The position numbers were made by a program, and so were the translations under genes. The notes under the pieces were generated by a model. The model was given only the letters and a program-made list of their open reading frames with translations, was not told the origin of the DNA and searched no databases. Positions 24,658 through 36,837 of a DNA stretch of 64,000 nucleotides are shown here, one piece after another. Origin of the DNA: Quercus robur. Taxonomy: Eukaryota; Streptophyta; Magnoliopsida; Fagales; Fagaceae. The DNA lies in NCBI RefSeq assembly GCF_932294415.1, contig NC_065538.1, positions 14,328,330-14,392,329 on the forward strand. Reading direction: 5' to 3'. Numbering within the stretch: position 1 is the stretch's first letter; every line of letters starts with the position of its first letter.

Positions 24658-25938
24658 GTGGCTTGGTTTTCAACGAGTTTTGTTTGTGGAGGCAGTGGTT
24701 AAATATGAAAAACTAGTTTCAAAGTTTTATATTTCGACTGTAGCCAAACTACATTTTAGTTTAGTATTTCATATTTTGTGTGAACTTGTCTTTGTTGAAA
24801 ACACTTCTGTGAGGTTTAAATTGACCATTACATAGCATGGGTTGATTTTTGAGTTTATTATTAGCATTTCTTTTCTTTTTCTTCTTTTTTGAATTTTCTT
24901 CGGCGATTCTTGATTTTTTTTATAAAAAAAAAAAAGAAATGTAAGGCCCAAATTCCCGAAATGGGAATGAAAAAAAAAAAAAAAAAAAACCTCCAGTAAG
25001 TGAGGAAAGAGGGATTTGAACTCATCCTCTACACCTAAGACCAGAATTTTAACAAGGTTTAATATTTAAAAAAAAAAAAAAGTAAAGTTTAGTGGAATCA
25101 TTGGTCTATGAAATATTTTTAAAAAGTTTATCTGAAAAGAAAAAAAAAATTAACATTTTTTTATGATTTTTTTTTAATATTTTCTATAAAAGTGGTGTTA
25201 AAATTTTCTTTTAAGTAATTTATTAATAATTGTTTTGAGGACACAAGACCTAATTGTCGTTTGTCAAGACCTATAAAAGAAATGTAAATATAGTAAACTG
25301 ATTGATAAATAAAGAAATGTAAAAAGTATTAAAGATTAGTTAAATGTGCACAACTAACTTTGGTGGGATTAATGTGGTGAATTGGTGCGATAAGAACTAT
25401 GCATGCTCTGTGGGCATGTGGAAAAACAAGAGTAGCGTGGGGAACATAATCATTTTGAGCTCTATTTTTATATGATGCAAAAGGTGAATGAAGTGGTTGA
25501 ACTTACTAGTTACTAGAACTATTTTTTGTGATAGCAATGAAAGTGTGGTATAATCGAAACCACTGGATTTTCGAGAGCAAGCAAATAGAAGGATACCCAT
25601 CTCTGCTAGCAAAGTGGCGAAATTCCTACAAAAATAACAAGCAGATTAAGCAAACATCGAGACCTTTTGTTAGCTTCACATGTTATCAATGTTGATGTAG
25701 TTGGAATTAATTCTAGATAATTATAAGCTTTTTCTAAGCCTAAGATTTAAAATGAGAGGAACCATACAGAATCATGCATGGATGAATCTGTACATATTTT
25801 AAAATTAAGAAAAGCCTTATCAAAAAAATAATAATAAGAAGAAGAAAAGCAATATATCAATTTACAGAAATAAAAAATGGTGCAAGGAAAACTCTCTTTT
25901 TTTTTGTTTTTTATTTTTTTGTTTTGTTGATGACTAAA
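24658..25938. other. Intergenic downstream of eS30; no gene seen
   Basis: 3' UTR of eS30 and AT-rich sequence with several A runs (24923-24935, 24969-24988, 25068-25081). No convincing reading frame or element boundaries. Confidence 0.5.
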
Positions 25939-26233
25939 GGGTTTGTTTGGATACCGTTTTTCTTTTTGTTGAAAACTGAAAACACTTTAGCAAAATAATT
26001 TTTAAATGTATAAATAATACCGTAACACCTTTTTTTTTTAATAAAGTGGTTGTGGGTCCCGTGAACAGTACACGGGACCCACTGAATAATGCATAGTGTC
26101 TCCTAAATAGTGCCTAAACAGTATCTGAACAATGCATAGTGCACGGGACCTCGTGTAATCTGCGTGCATCAAAAAAAAAAAAAGGAAGACGCAAACGCAC
26201 AAACGCCCCTCACAAAACGTAATCCAAACACTC
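25939..26233. mobile_element. MITE with TTTGGAT...ATCCAAA ends, copy 2 (reverse orientation)
   Basis: Left end GGGTTTGTTTGGATAC, right end GTAATCCAAACACTC. It shares ACTGAAAACACTTTAGC, TGGGTCCCGTGAACAGTA and the poly-T block with copies at 15911 and 41274, in opposite orientation. Confidence 0.7.
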
Positions 26234-26272
26234 ATTAAGTGTCCGTTTGCATCAGATGCATTTGTGTTTTTG

Positions 26273-26308
<36 letters not shown>

Positions 26309-26840
26309 ACCAACGTGTGAACAGTAAGAGTATGTTTGGTAACTATTTTTTTTCTTTATTTTTTGTTTCCAAAAATAATTTTTTATTTTTTAGACTAAAA
26401 AACTTGTTTGGTAACCTAAAATGGACAGAAAACAAAAACTATTTTCAAAACTCAATTTGTGAAGAAAACTGAAAACATACAAAAGGCTATCTTCAATTTT
26501 TAATTTTCAAAGGATAATGAAAATACGTATTTAATTTAATAAATTTTTCTCATTTAATGAGTTAGCATTAGAGTTTAAATCCTAAGAATAACATATTTTA
26601 GTATTTTCTATTTTTTTCTTGAAAAACCCATCTTTTTAATTTCAACTAACCAAGCATGTGTTTTTATTTCAAAAATACAAGAAAATTGTTTTTTCCTTAT
26701 ATTCCCAAAAATAAGTTTTTGACAATAGAAAACAAAAATTGTTACAAAACATAGCCTAACTTTTTTTATTTATTTTTTTTTTTTATTGTTTTCAGTTTTT
26801 AGTTTTCAATGAAATAAGCAGTATTCAAATGCACACTAAG
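26234..26840. repeat. Nested MITE block (GTTTG...CAAA termini)
   Basis: Outer termini AGTGTCCGTTTGCATC and ATTCAAATGCACACT look like an element of the same broad type. An inner block with GAGTATGTTTGGTAAC and ACAAAACATAGCCTAAC ends (about 26328-26760) is nested in it. Poly-T (26278-26304) and T-rich runs blur the boundaries. Non-coding. Confidence 0.5.
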
Positions 26841-27327
26841 TGTAATGTTTTTTTTAATTTTTTTTTTTTTATAATCCAAATAAGTGTAATACTTGAGTGG
26901 ACAGTAAAACATTTTATTTGTTTATTTGTTGACAAATTCAAAACATTAATCGGCTAACATTTGGATACATATCCTTATCAAATTCTTCAATTTAAGAACC
27001 CAATCTATTGCTTCTGAACCAAAACTCCCTTCAAATTTGTTTTTAAGTGCAAATAAAATTCAACACTATTTAATGTTAACCACTGCCATGTTGCCGCCAC
27101 TACTAGTCTACTACATAACACAACTACGCCTCAATGCCATCGATATGTCTGTCATTGATATTGCTATTGTCTTTACTCTTTAGCTACTATTCTATCATTA
27201 TCAATATTATGACTTCAAACAACTGTTGCTATCTTGTTTTTGCAGATTATTATTATCAATTTATTATTTCTTTTAAAGAGCTTTTAACCTAGTGACTTCC
27301 CCTACTCTTCCTTAAAGGGTCACAAAA

Positions 27328-27367
<40 letters not shown>

Positions 27368-27900
27368 TAACATCATGACATCACCATCACCATCAATATA
27401 ATCATATTTCAATGTTACAACCCCCACCACTTTGTCACCAGTGCCATTGTTACTATTACGATTCTTTTTATTGACAAACATCCCTCTATATTCTAAATAA
27501 TTAAATACATAATAATATCATGTAACTCATTTTTGGTGAAAAAAAAAATTAGAGCTCCCAACCACAGAGCAAAATGGATTATAAATTCAATATTATAATG
27601 TGTTTAGAATGAGTTTATTTTGCTTAAAAATAAATTATATATAAACAAGTGTAATCTTAAAACTTAAAAGAGTTGCACATAAATTAAATAAGCTAAAAAA
27701 AAAAAGCAAATTGCACAATAGAAGATTATCAAAATGACACTTCCTCAAACGTTTGCCTCCTATTAGAATGTTCCATTTCTATTTTAAATTCCTATCCAAA
27801 TTATGAATGAAATGATACTCTCTTCCTTTAAATTATATAAATGACACTCTACTGTTATGGTTTTAACAAATGATTAGTGGGAAATTTTTTTTGATGTGTA
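26841..27900. other. Intergenic, AT-rich; (TA)n microsatellite
   Basis: No gene seen. A TA microsatellite lies at about 27330-27363. The stretch 27060-27480 is rich in CCAC/CATC trinucleotide-like sequence but has no open frame of note. Confidence 0.5.
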
Positions 27901-27904
27901 TTCT

Positions 27905-28562
27905 AAGGATGTGCAACCAACTCACCGACCCACCAAAACTGACCCGACACAACTCAACCCATCGGGTTGGGTCGGTTTTTAGGGGTGTGTGGGTTGAGTT
28001 GGGTTATTAAAAATTTTTTAATAGTGGGTTAGGTTGAGTTTGGGTCATAACAATCACAACTCGCCCCAACTAGACCCACCTATATATTTAAATTTTAAAT
28101 TATATATATTTAATATATATTTAAAACAATATTATATAATTAATAATTTTTTATTTAATTTTTTCCCCTATTCAGCTCCTCTTATATAAAACTCAATTCT
28201 CCCTTCTCTTATTTTTTTTATAACTGAGTTGGGATACTAGTTCAGGTTTATTTTGTTTATCAACTCAGTTGGATATATTTTGTTTATAATTGAGTTAAAA
28301 TACTAGTTCATATATATTTTGTTTATCAACTCAGGTGACAAGCGAGATATATATTTTTTGCTTAATTTAATAATAATAGTAATAAAAAAAATATTGTCTA
28401 ACTCATGGGTTCAACCCAACCTAACTAGATCCATGTGGGTTGGGTTGGGTTGAACCTCTGTGATGGGTTGGGTTGGGTTGGATTGGATTTTTTTAACCTA
28501 CCATGGTGGGTTGGGTCAAAAAATCTCATCAATCCGACCCAACCTGACTCATGCACACCTTT
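27905..28562. repeat. GGGTT-rich repeat element
   Basis: Two arms built from GGGTTGGGTTGGGTT-type sequence (27912-28080 and 28405-28562) in roughly inverted arrangement enclose an AT-rich centre. The outer ends GATGTGCAACC and ATGCACACC are similar in inverted sense. This looks like a non-autonomous DNA element common in tree genomes; the superfamily is not established. The motif is close to, but not, plant telomere repeat (TTTAGGG). Confidence 0.5.
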
Positions 28563-28928
28563 AGTGTATTCTATTGCGAGAGGTATATATATAGAGACAC
28601 GAATTCCTATAATGGCTATGACTAGTAGTGTTAACCTTAGGGACTTGTACAAGTAATAGTATAATGGGCATAAGCGGCTTGGTGGATGATTCTCAATGAA
28701 GATATCAACGAGTTTGTTTCAAAATGAGACCAAATGAAGTTGTAAAGTCCCCTAAAAAGATGGTACCAGACAAAATGGTAGTTAGTCTCAAATTGCGTCC
28801 GCTCATGAAAACATCATTATGGGTAATCAAACATCACTCCTCTCCTATTGTCACAACACAAAAACAATGGTGGATGAGAATGAAATATACACCTTGTAGA
28901 AGCTAATGCAACCAAAGAAGCTCAAAGC

Positions 28929-31073
28929 CAGTGACAGACCTACAGTAGGGCAGGGGGAGCCATCCCCCCCCCAAAAAAAAGAAAAGAAAAGAAAAAAGGC
29001 TGGTATATGTATATAATCTAAAACAAGGTACTATGACTCTAAAGTGTGTACTGTGACTCTGAGCTTGTGAGACTAAAGTCTTTGGTCTATGAATGAGTCA
29101 ATAACTTTGTCTTTGTCTACTTGTGATTTAATTTTTTGTGTGGTTGTGATTTAAGTCTTTGTGTGGCCAATGGTCAATAATTAGATTTTAGATAACATTA
29201 ATTAACTATTTAAGTCATGGCTTTAGCAAAAATTCTAACAAGTAGAAACTTTGTTGTCATGCTGTGGGCATGGTTGTGTAATTGTGTTCCATTCTTTTAG
29301 AAGGAAATTCATGAAGAAATTGGTGATGCAAAGTTTTGTCTAATTGTTGATGAAGCTCGTGATGAGTCAATGAATGGCAAATGGCTATTGTTATAAGATT
29401 TGTAGACAAAGATGGTTTTTGCTTGAGAACGTTTTTTTGGGGTAGTTCATGTCCTTGATACTACGACTTTAACACTAAAAGATGAAATATATTCTGTCTT
29501 GTTACATCATAGTCTGGATATTCAAGATATTTGAGGGCAAGGATATGATGGTGCAAGCAATATGTGAGGTGAGTGGAATGGATTAAAAGCTTTGGTTTCA
29601 AATGACTGTCCATATGTTCACTACATTCATTGTTTTGCACATCACTTGCAGTTAGCATTAATGGCAGCATAAAAAGAAGTTATTCTTGTTCAAAGTTTTT
29701 TTAATAGATTATCTGCTATTGTCAATGTTGTTGGTGCTTTATGCAAGCATACTAAGCAACTAAAAAAAGCTTATGCTGATCAAATTGCATATTTTGTTGA
29801 AATTGGTGAGCTTGAAACTGGAAAAAGACTTAATCGGATTAGCACATTACAACGGCTAAAGATACTCGTTGGGTTTCTCACTTGAGATCAATTTCTAGTT
29901 TGGTAAATATATTTAGTCCAACATGTGGAATTTTACTTAAGATAATCAAGGAAGGAAATACTACTTCCCTACGAGAAGCAGCATACTCATGTTATCATGC
30001 TACGATTTCTTTTAAATTTGTGTTCATTTTGCATCTCATGAAAGAAATTATGGAGATCATTGATGCACTCTGTCAAGCTTTGCAGTGTCAGTCTCAAGAC
30101 ATTTTAAATGCCATGAATTTTGTTTCATCCATTAAAGCACTTATTCAAAAATTCAGAGATGAAGAATGGGATAGTTTACTTACCACTGTGAAATCATTTT
30201 GTGAGGCACGTGACATAGATGTCCTAGATATGAATGCTCGTTATGTTAAGAGAGGAGGTTTAGATCGTCATCAATAAGATGACTTCACAATTGAGCATCA
30301 TTATCGAGTAGATATTTTTATGCTGTGATAGATTCTATATTACAAGAATTAAATTATCGGTTTAGTAAGTATGCGGTGGAATTGCTTAATCTTAGTTAAG
30401 CTATTGATCCTAAAGAGGCACATGAGTCTTTTAGATGTAAAGACATTTTGTCATTAGTAAACAAGTTTTATCTAAGAGACTTCATAGATCAAGAAATGAC
30501 TCTTTTAAAGGTAGAAGTTAATCATTATGAGCACATTATAGTTTAGCATCCGGAATTCAAAAAGCTATCAAGTATTGCTAAGTTGTGCCAATGGTTGGTA
30601 AAAACCCAAAAATCATTATTTTACCCATATGTTTATAGAGTGATTATACTTGTGCTTACTCTTCCAGTTTCTACTATAACTACAGAGTGAGCATTTTCAA
30701 CCATAAATATTATCAAGAATAGGCTTTGCAACAAGATGGAAGATGATTTTCTAATGGATTCTATGATTTTTACATTGAGAAGGAGATTGTTGCAAAATTT
30801 GGTACATAATCAATCATAAACGACTTTCAAGATTTAAAAGAGCACCGAGTTCCATTTTGATAAATGTGTTGAAATGTTTAAGAAACACTTATTTTGTATG
30901 TTATATTTTGTTGATGTTTTTATAATATGGAATGTTTTAGAATCACTTATTTTGTATGTAGTATTTTGTTGAATATGAAATGGATGTTAGTTTTTATTTT
31001 CATAATTTTATTTTATTTTATTTTTTTGTTTTAAGCCCCCCCTCCCTACGTTTGAATCCTGGTTTCGTCCCTG
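28929..31073 (+). mobile_element. hAT DNA transposon, 2,145 bp, defective
   Basis: Ends: left CAGTGACAGACCTACAG, right complement CAGGGACGAAACCAGG. The perfect 8-bp target duplication CTCAAAGC (28921-28928 and 31074-31081) is the hAT signature. It carries a decayed transposase (29290-30880). The insertion splits a Copia element, so it is the younger of the two. Confidence 0.9.
29290..30880 (+). pseudogene. hAT transposase (DUF4371 / ZMYM1-like), truncated and broken
   Basis: Frames across this stretch encode KFCLIVDEARDES (DUF4371-type core), GQGYDGASN near 29540, YVHYIHCFAHHLQLALMA near 29620-29665, and a hAT dimerisation-type C-terminus with NRLCNKMEDDFLMDSM-like sequence near 30715-30765 and DFQDLKEHRVPF at 30825-30858. 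These match the TTF-type zinc-finger/DUF4371 hAT transposases of plants. The N-terminal zinc-finger part is missing, and stop codons and frameshifts occur throughout; the longest open piece is 29882-30277. It cannot encode an active enzyme. Confidence 0.8.
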
Positions 31074-31149
31074 CTCAAAGCCAAAGGTGGCATTAACTAA
31101 GTTGCGATACTCAGCCTCAATTCTAGAATAAACTACCATCATTTGTTTC

Positions 31150-31190
31150 TTACTATGACAGGAGGCAAGAGGCAAGAGGCAAGAGGCAAG
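31150..31190. repeat. Short tandem repeat (GGCAAGA)n
   Basis: Four to five copies of GGCAAGA at about 31161-31191 inside the Copia RNase H remnant; a local expansion. Confidence 0.8.
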
Positions 31191-31244
31191 AGAAGTATCT
31201 AGGAGGAAATTGAACCTCGTCATAGAATGGTGATTGATAAGGCC

Positions 31245-31433
31245 TATAGTCCAATCTTAACTCAATTGGAAAAGTCCTTAAGACTTTTTTTTTTATCAAA
31301 AAAAAAAAGTCTTTGGACTTAGTTTTGAAGTTTCATTTATACCAAAACCCATCAGTATCCTGATCTAATAATAAAGAACAATTATTATGGAGTGAGCGTC
31401 ATAGAGGTTCAAGTTCATATCTATAACTAAAAT

Positions 31434-31480
<47 letters not shown>
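31245..31480 (+). mobile_element. tRNA-type SINE, copy 1
   Basis: Begins near TTAACTCAATTGGAAAAG (box A-like), contains ATAATAAAGAACAATTATTATGG and GCGTCATAGAGGTTCAAG, and runs into a (TA)n tract at 31439-31475. An A/T-rich insertion at 31284-31308 interrupts it. It shares its core with 31485-31680 and 44396-44550. Confidence 0.55.
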
Positions 31481-31482
<2 letters not shown>

Positions 31483-31515
<33 letters not shown>

Positions 31516-31680
31516 TGGGGAGGGGGGAAGATTTGATAGGATTTCAACTTATGACGTTCACTATATGATGATTGCTCTTATTATCAAGCTAAGTCATCAA
31601 CCAATTTTTAATGTAGGCGGGGTTTGAACTATGGATCTCTTATTCAACGACAATAGTTGAGGTAACTAAAAACCACTAAA
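31483..31680 (-). mobile_element. tRNA-type SINE, copy 2, with poly-A tail
   Basis: Read on the minus strand it contains TTGAATAAGAGATCCATAG and AACCCCGCCTACA, then GATAATAAGAGCAATCATCA and CGTCATAAGTTGAAATCC, and ends in a 32-bp A tract (T 31483-31514 on plus). It shares the core of the SINE at 44396. Confidence 0.65.
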
Positions 31681-31689
31681 ATCAAATAC

Positions 31690-32560
31690 TTTTGACTTTT
31701 AGTTACTTATGAAAAAAGAAGAAATTCTCAACCTTAAGAACCTCATCATAGTTTACATATCATTATTTCATTATTTATTTTTAATTGATTTTAAATTCTA
31801 TTCTATATTTAGACCCTTCATTAAAATCTTACCTAATCATATTTTCATATACAAATACAAACATAATAAATGCCTAATAATCACTATTATAATGATTTGA
31901 TTTTATATTAAGACAAAAAAAATAAAATAGTGAAAATTTTATATTTTCTAATTAGAAATTCTACTCTATATTAAAACCCTCCATTAAAATCTTACATAAA
32001 TCATATTTTCATTTGCAAACACAAACATAATAAATAACTATTATTAATAATTACTAAAAGTCTATAATTACTAAGTTTTATAATTAGACAAAAAATAAAA
32101 GAGCTAACATAATTATATTTTATATATAAAATTTTATGTGCATTGTACAAGTTACCAAATAAATGATATTTGTTCTTTCTCATCATTCTAAGATACAAAT
32201 CAATTTTTATTACAGGCGAGATTAGAATCCTTAATTTTTTATTCGAGTGTAATATATTTGACCAGTTGGCTCCAAGAGAAGTGGAAATGGGAGCGCAATT
32301 CATCCGAAATATATTCATGCCAGCTCAATAGAAAAATAGTGCTACTGCCAAAGAAGCCCCAACACGTGCACACACAGAACAAACCACAAAGAAACACACA
32401 TCGCCGGACCTATGTTGTAGAGCTCCACAAACTTAAGAGACAAACAAAACTCATAAGCAACCATTCTAGTTTTTTCCACCCAATTCATCCTACTTGTTTT
32501 TGATTTGTCGCCCCTGTCTTTCTCACTCTCTTCAATGCTTTGGTCCCAACAAACTCTTCC
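31690..32560. other. Intergenic, AT-rich
   Basis: No gene seen. A SINE fragment on the minus strand may lie near 32210-32270 (GGCGAGATTAGAATCC). TTAGACCCTTCATTAAAATC-like sequence is repeated at about 31808 and 31972 with a 164-bp period, suggesting a local duplication. Confidence 0.45.
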
Positions 32561-32565
32561 AACGT

Positions 32566-32585
32566 AGAGAGAGAGAGAGAGAGAA
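32566..32585. repeat. (GA)n microsatellite upstream of the glycosyltransferase gene
   Basis: About ten AG units 600 bp upstream of the ATG at 33180. CT/GA tracts are common in plant core promoters and 5' leaders, so it may belong to the gene's 5' region; not shown. Confidence 0.7.
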
Positions 32586-33179
32586 ACATAGATATCAAAG
32601 AAGTCCCTTAAAACCTCTCTCTCACCATACATTTACATATACATTCCATATTCAATGAAAGCAGGCGCAATCAAAGGGAGTGTGAACTGATCCCATTCAT
32701 TCTCTCATACGTCTTTGGTATTAACTCCACCTTATAAAGCCCATACCAAAAGCAACCCACATGGTAAATGATATCACTGCCATACTTTTGTCTTTTCTTT
32801 CTTTCATCCCCAGGCTGCATGCTTTTTCCATATTTGTCAAGAAAATTGGAATAGGTAGTTTTGATTTGGTTTAGGATTTTCCTATTATTGAGGGGAACTT
32901 TTATTTGGGAATAAATCATTTGGTGAGGGCTTGAATTTCTTTTTCCTGGTTGGGTGTGATCTTGGTCTGGATGGGTTTTTGAATGTTTTTATTTATGTGG
33001 GTTTTGATTCTTGAAGATAATCAAACACCCATATGACAAAAACCAATATTGCTTCATCATTGCCACTGTGAGATGCAATTCCAGCCAAATGGGAGAGTTT
33101 TGATATGAGTTTGATGTTTGTGAAAAAAACAGAAAACGTAAATCCCAGAAGCTGAATTTGATTGGAAATTGAAGTAAAG

Positions 33180-36100
33180 ATGCAACCAAGGTTGATGGCA
33201 CTGGAGGAAGGCAAGGACCTTGCCCCTACAGTGAGAACATATCAACATAGGGCTTTGCCTCTGAGAGTTCTTCAATTTTTCTTGGTATTTTTGGTTCTGG
33301 GTCTTGGGGTTTCAGTTTGCAGCATGTATATGATTCGATTTTTTAAAATTCCAAATGCGGCTCCAGTAGTACAGCCCACTATTGTGCCTTCTTGCTTTGT
33401 TGAGCTAGATAGTATACAGAGTTGGATTAGGCCTCCATCAAATTTGTTGCACATCATGAATGATACTGAGCTGTTGTGGCGGGCTTCGTTTGTTCCTCAA
33501 ATAAAGAGTTATCCTTTCAATAGAGTTCCTAAGATTGCATTCATGTTCTTAACAAAGGGGCCATTGCCAATGGCACCTCTTTGGGAGAGGTTCTTTAAGG
33601 GGCAAGAGGGGCGTTATTCGATCTATGTTCATGCAATGCCATCTTATGATGCCAACTATCCACCTTCATCAGTTTTTTACAGGAGACAAATCCCAAGCCA
33701 GGTATCAGAGATCTTTGGTTCTTTTTATATATGTTTAGTGGCATGAGTGGTTCTCTTTATTTCATCAAAAGTAATTTCTTTAATTACTATTATTGTTGTC
33801 TCCTGAATATATATTAAAAATTGTCTGTACAACTATAAACTGTCTGATATTTTGTGAATTGAGATGGCCCTGAAGCTGCCGAAGAGCTATCCTTTTGAGT
33901 TTTATAGGGACCCATCAGCTATAGAATTTTGAAAGGAATCAATGGATGTACTTGGTCATATTGGCCGTATGTTCATCCAATCCCTAATAAATTGCTAATT
34001 ATGTGCTTAGCATATTCTATTCAAATGGCTAGATGTCACCCTCTATAATTTTTGTGACAGTATTGATATATATTGGCCGTCATTGTAAAGGTAGGATTGA
34101 TAGTTGATGGGAAATATATAATTAGTTGAGATGCTTCAGCAATTATGTTGGAGACTATTGATTGCATTGTCGAGGAGTGACCATGTTTTAAGTTGAAAGG
34201 TAGAAAATGAAGATCAAATCAAATTAGTGCTTGGTGGAAATTGATTGACAACATATAGCATTAAAAAAACTTACCTATCAAAAGACCCCAAAAAAAAAAG
34301 AAAAACTCTTGCCTGGTGGAATGTTGAAGGGGATTCATTTGGCTGTCTCAAATGGAAAAAGGACCCTTGTAGTTGTCCTTCCCCAAATATTCAGGACATG
34401 ACTTTTTTGAGTTTTGACTTGGTTAGTTTAGAAGGATGTATGCTACACCATATTGGTTTACATGCAAGCATTTGTGGGTCTTTTACATGGAAAGACAATG
34501 TGAAGAAACTAGAAAGCACATTGGAGCCATACTTTGTAAAAGGAAAGATTAGAATTTGCCATACATTCCCTACATACTACCTAATATCAGTTTGTTCCGG
34601 TCTATTGCACTTTTCTTGTGCCTGTTTCACCTTGGGGGTTTGGTTTATAGGTCTAACCTCGTAACCTATGATATAACCACAGATTGGGGAATTCCTACTA
34701 GGAAGGTTCCAACCTCTTTGTTGTCTTTGGGCAACATAATAGAAAGGATGTACAAATTTGGTACTATCTACTCAGATTCACTTTATGGTCGTAGTAATAT
34801 TTAACTGATATTATGTGCTCTGACTTCTGACAGCTTCTTTGCATATGGTGGATGCCAACCGGTGACTAGGAAATGCTTCTGGCTGTTTTTTTTTTTTTTT
34901 AAAGAAAATAGTTTTATAGGCTTTTTCAGAGTATTTCTTGCTGCCTCTCATCACTCATTCACCCAATTCCAACCCCAACTCCCATTGCAAACTTTTCCTT
35001 GATGTACATGATTCAGTCATCAGTTTTTTTTCTTTTCTTTCTTTCTTTGGTAAGGGTGAATCTTTAACCACTAGCAACACATACATATAAGTTGAGTTTA
35101 AGGCAAGGGCTCCGGTTTTTGGGTATAAGTTCCTTTGAAGTGTCATTTTTGTTCCTAGATGGAATAATTTCAGAATTGGTTTTGTCAATTCAACCTTGAA
35201 TCAAGAGGGGACATTATTGAGTTGCATTTGACAATAAACATGTTGTGGTTCATTTGTAGTAGGAAATAACTGGTGACCTCTATAAAAGTTGTGCACCATC
35301 CTACATTCTTGTAGTTTTTGGCCATTCATCCTCATTTCTTAATTTTCACTTTGATAGTCCTCAATGATCCAGTTCAATGGCTATCTGGCATCTGCTTTGA
35401 CTTGTAACAGTCTAGGAGGCAATAGTGACATATGCGTATTTTCCTGAATGACACTGGTGAAACATCTGCTTCAAATGGATGCACCACCAGTAATGCTTTA
35501 CATGCCCCTATTATTATTGTTAAGCATCATGCTTTGACTTGTTACTTCTCTTTTAAATGCATGCTGCCTTTTGGGACTACATACTTTGTGTATTGAAAAT
35601 TTATATGGTATGCAGTTAATCTCTTCTTTGTTTGATAGAGACAAAATTTTCATTTTGAATGAGAAATGTTGATGCATTTTTGTTTGGCACCTTGACCAAC
35701 CTTTATGTATGCGTGCACCACATGGCACTTCTACTGGAAGCTAGAAATCTCTTGCACAGGCTTTTTTTTTTGGTGTGTGTGGGTGGGGGGTAAATTTTCT
35801 CCTCTTAGGGTATATAGCCAATCAAAGATTATGTACAATTATCTATTTGCTTGGAAATTCCTGTTCTGAAATGCCAGAGCAATTTCCTCTCACCCAAAAC
35901 TTTATGCTGATATCATTAGAGCATTAACTTTTGAAGTAAAGTTAGATTGTCAAAATGATGTTGGCAAGCCTGTTTCTAGAGAAGCTTCTGGACTTTGTAG
36001 GATTTTTGTGCTTGGAATGTGAGTGTGGAAATGATAAGAAATTTTCTATCTGTATTTCTAATCAGCTACTTTAAGATGTTTCTATTCAGCATGTTTTCTT

Positions 36101-36837
36101 TCATGAAAAAGGAAGGAAAATAAAAGAAAATTAATCACCATGTTTTCTCTTGTTGGGAAAATTAGCCACTCATTTTCCTATGGTTTTTTGATGAACAGGT
36201 GACAGAGTGGGGAAGAATGACTATGTGTGATGCTGAGAGGAGGCTTCTGGCTAATGCATTGCTTGATATCTCAAATGAATGGTTTATCCTGCTGTCTGAG
36301 GCATGCATTCCTCTCCGTAACTTCAGCATTGTCTATAGCTACATATCAAGATCCAAGCACAGCTTTATGGGTTCATTTGATGAACATGGACCCTATGGGA
36401 GAGGGCGCTATAATGAAAAAATGGCACCTCTGGTCAACCTCACCAATTGGCGTAAGGGGCCTCAATGGTTTGAAGTTAATCGAGAACTTGCAGTTAAGAT
36501 CGTTGCTGATGTCACTTACTACCCCAAGTTCAAAGATTTTTGTCGACCAGCATGTTATGTGGATGAGCACTACTTCCAAACAATGCTGAGCATCGAAACG
36601 CCACATCTTATCGCAAACAGGAGCCTTACTTATGTGGACTGGTCAAGAGGTGGTGCTCACCCTGCTACATTTGGGAAGGTTGATATTAAAGAGGAATTCT
36701 TCAAGAAGATTTTTGATAGCAAAATATGTCTTTACAATAACCAGCCATCTTCACTTTGTTACCTTTTTGCTAGAAAGTTTTCTCCAAGTGCTTTGGAGCC
36801 TCTATTGCAATTATCATCCGAAGTTCTAGGCTTTTGA
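33180..36837 (+). CDS. GT14 / Core-2-I-branching beta-1,6-GlcNAc transferase-like protein, 386 aa
   Basis: Predicted Golgi type II membrane glycosyltransferase of the plant Core-2/I-branching (DUF266) group. Exon 1 is 33180-33701 (174 codons), exon 2 is 36199-36837, the join is in phase 0. A single membrane segment at about residues 29-52 (VLQFFLVFLVLGLGVSVCS) follows a short cytosolic tail. Family blocks: PKIAFMFLTKGPLPMAPLWE, YSIYVHAMPSYDANYPPSS, VFYRRQIPSQ across to VTEWGRMTMCDAERRLLANA, LLSEACIPLRNF, CYVDEHYFQTML, TYVDWSRGGAHPATFG, and a C-terminus ending FSPSALEPLLQLSSEVLGF. Length is normal for the family. A frame extends upstream to 33162 but has no ATG there; 33180 is the first ATG. 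The 2.5-kb intron shows no recognisable gene. Donor and acceptor sugars are not known for most plant members. Confidence 0.93.

Larger units (their letters stand above)
28600..31250 (-). pseudogene. Copia-type retrotransposon polyprotein remnant (RNase H end), split by a hAT element
   Basis: On the minus strand 31215-31082 encodes SKKQMMVVYSRIEAEYRNLV, matching the Copia RNase H motif SKKQ--V-RSS-EAEYRA. After removal of the hAT insertion the reading continues at 28921 (FELLWLHK) and later shows a degenerate ADIFTK box as VDIFIENHPPSRL near 28690-28670. Stops and frameshifts abound. No LTR was identified. Only the C-terminal part of pol is here. Confidence 0.75.

Noticed and set aside
27905-28562. 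GGGTTGGGTT arrays as interstitial telomere repeats
   Set aside because: The plant telomere unit is TTTAGGG; these units are GGGTT and sit in a two-armed repeat structure.
33162-33179. Six-codon upstream extension of the GT14 frame
   Set aside because: The frame begins with TTG, not ATG; the first ATG is at 33180 and the family N-terminus fits that start.
34245-34664. 139-codon open frame on the plus strand
   Set aside because: Lies wholly inside the 2.5-kb intron of the GT14 gene, has no family similarity, and its composition looks random.
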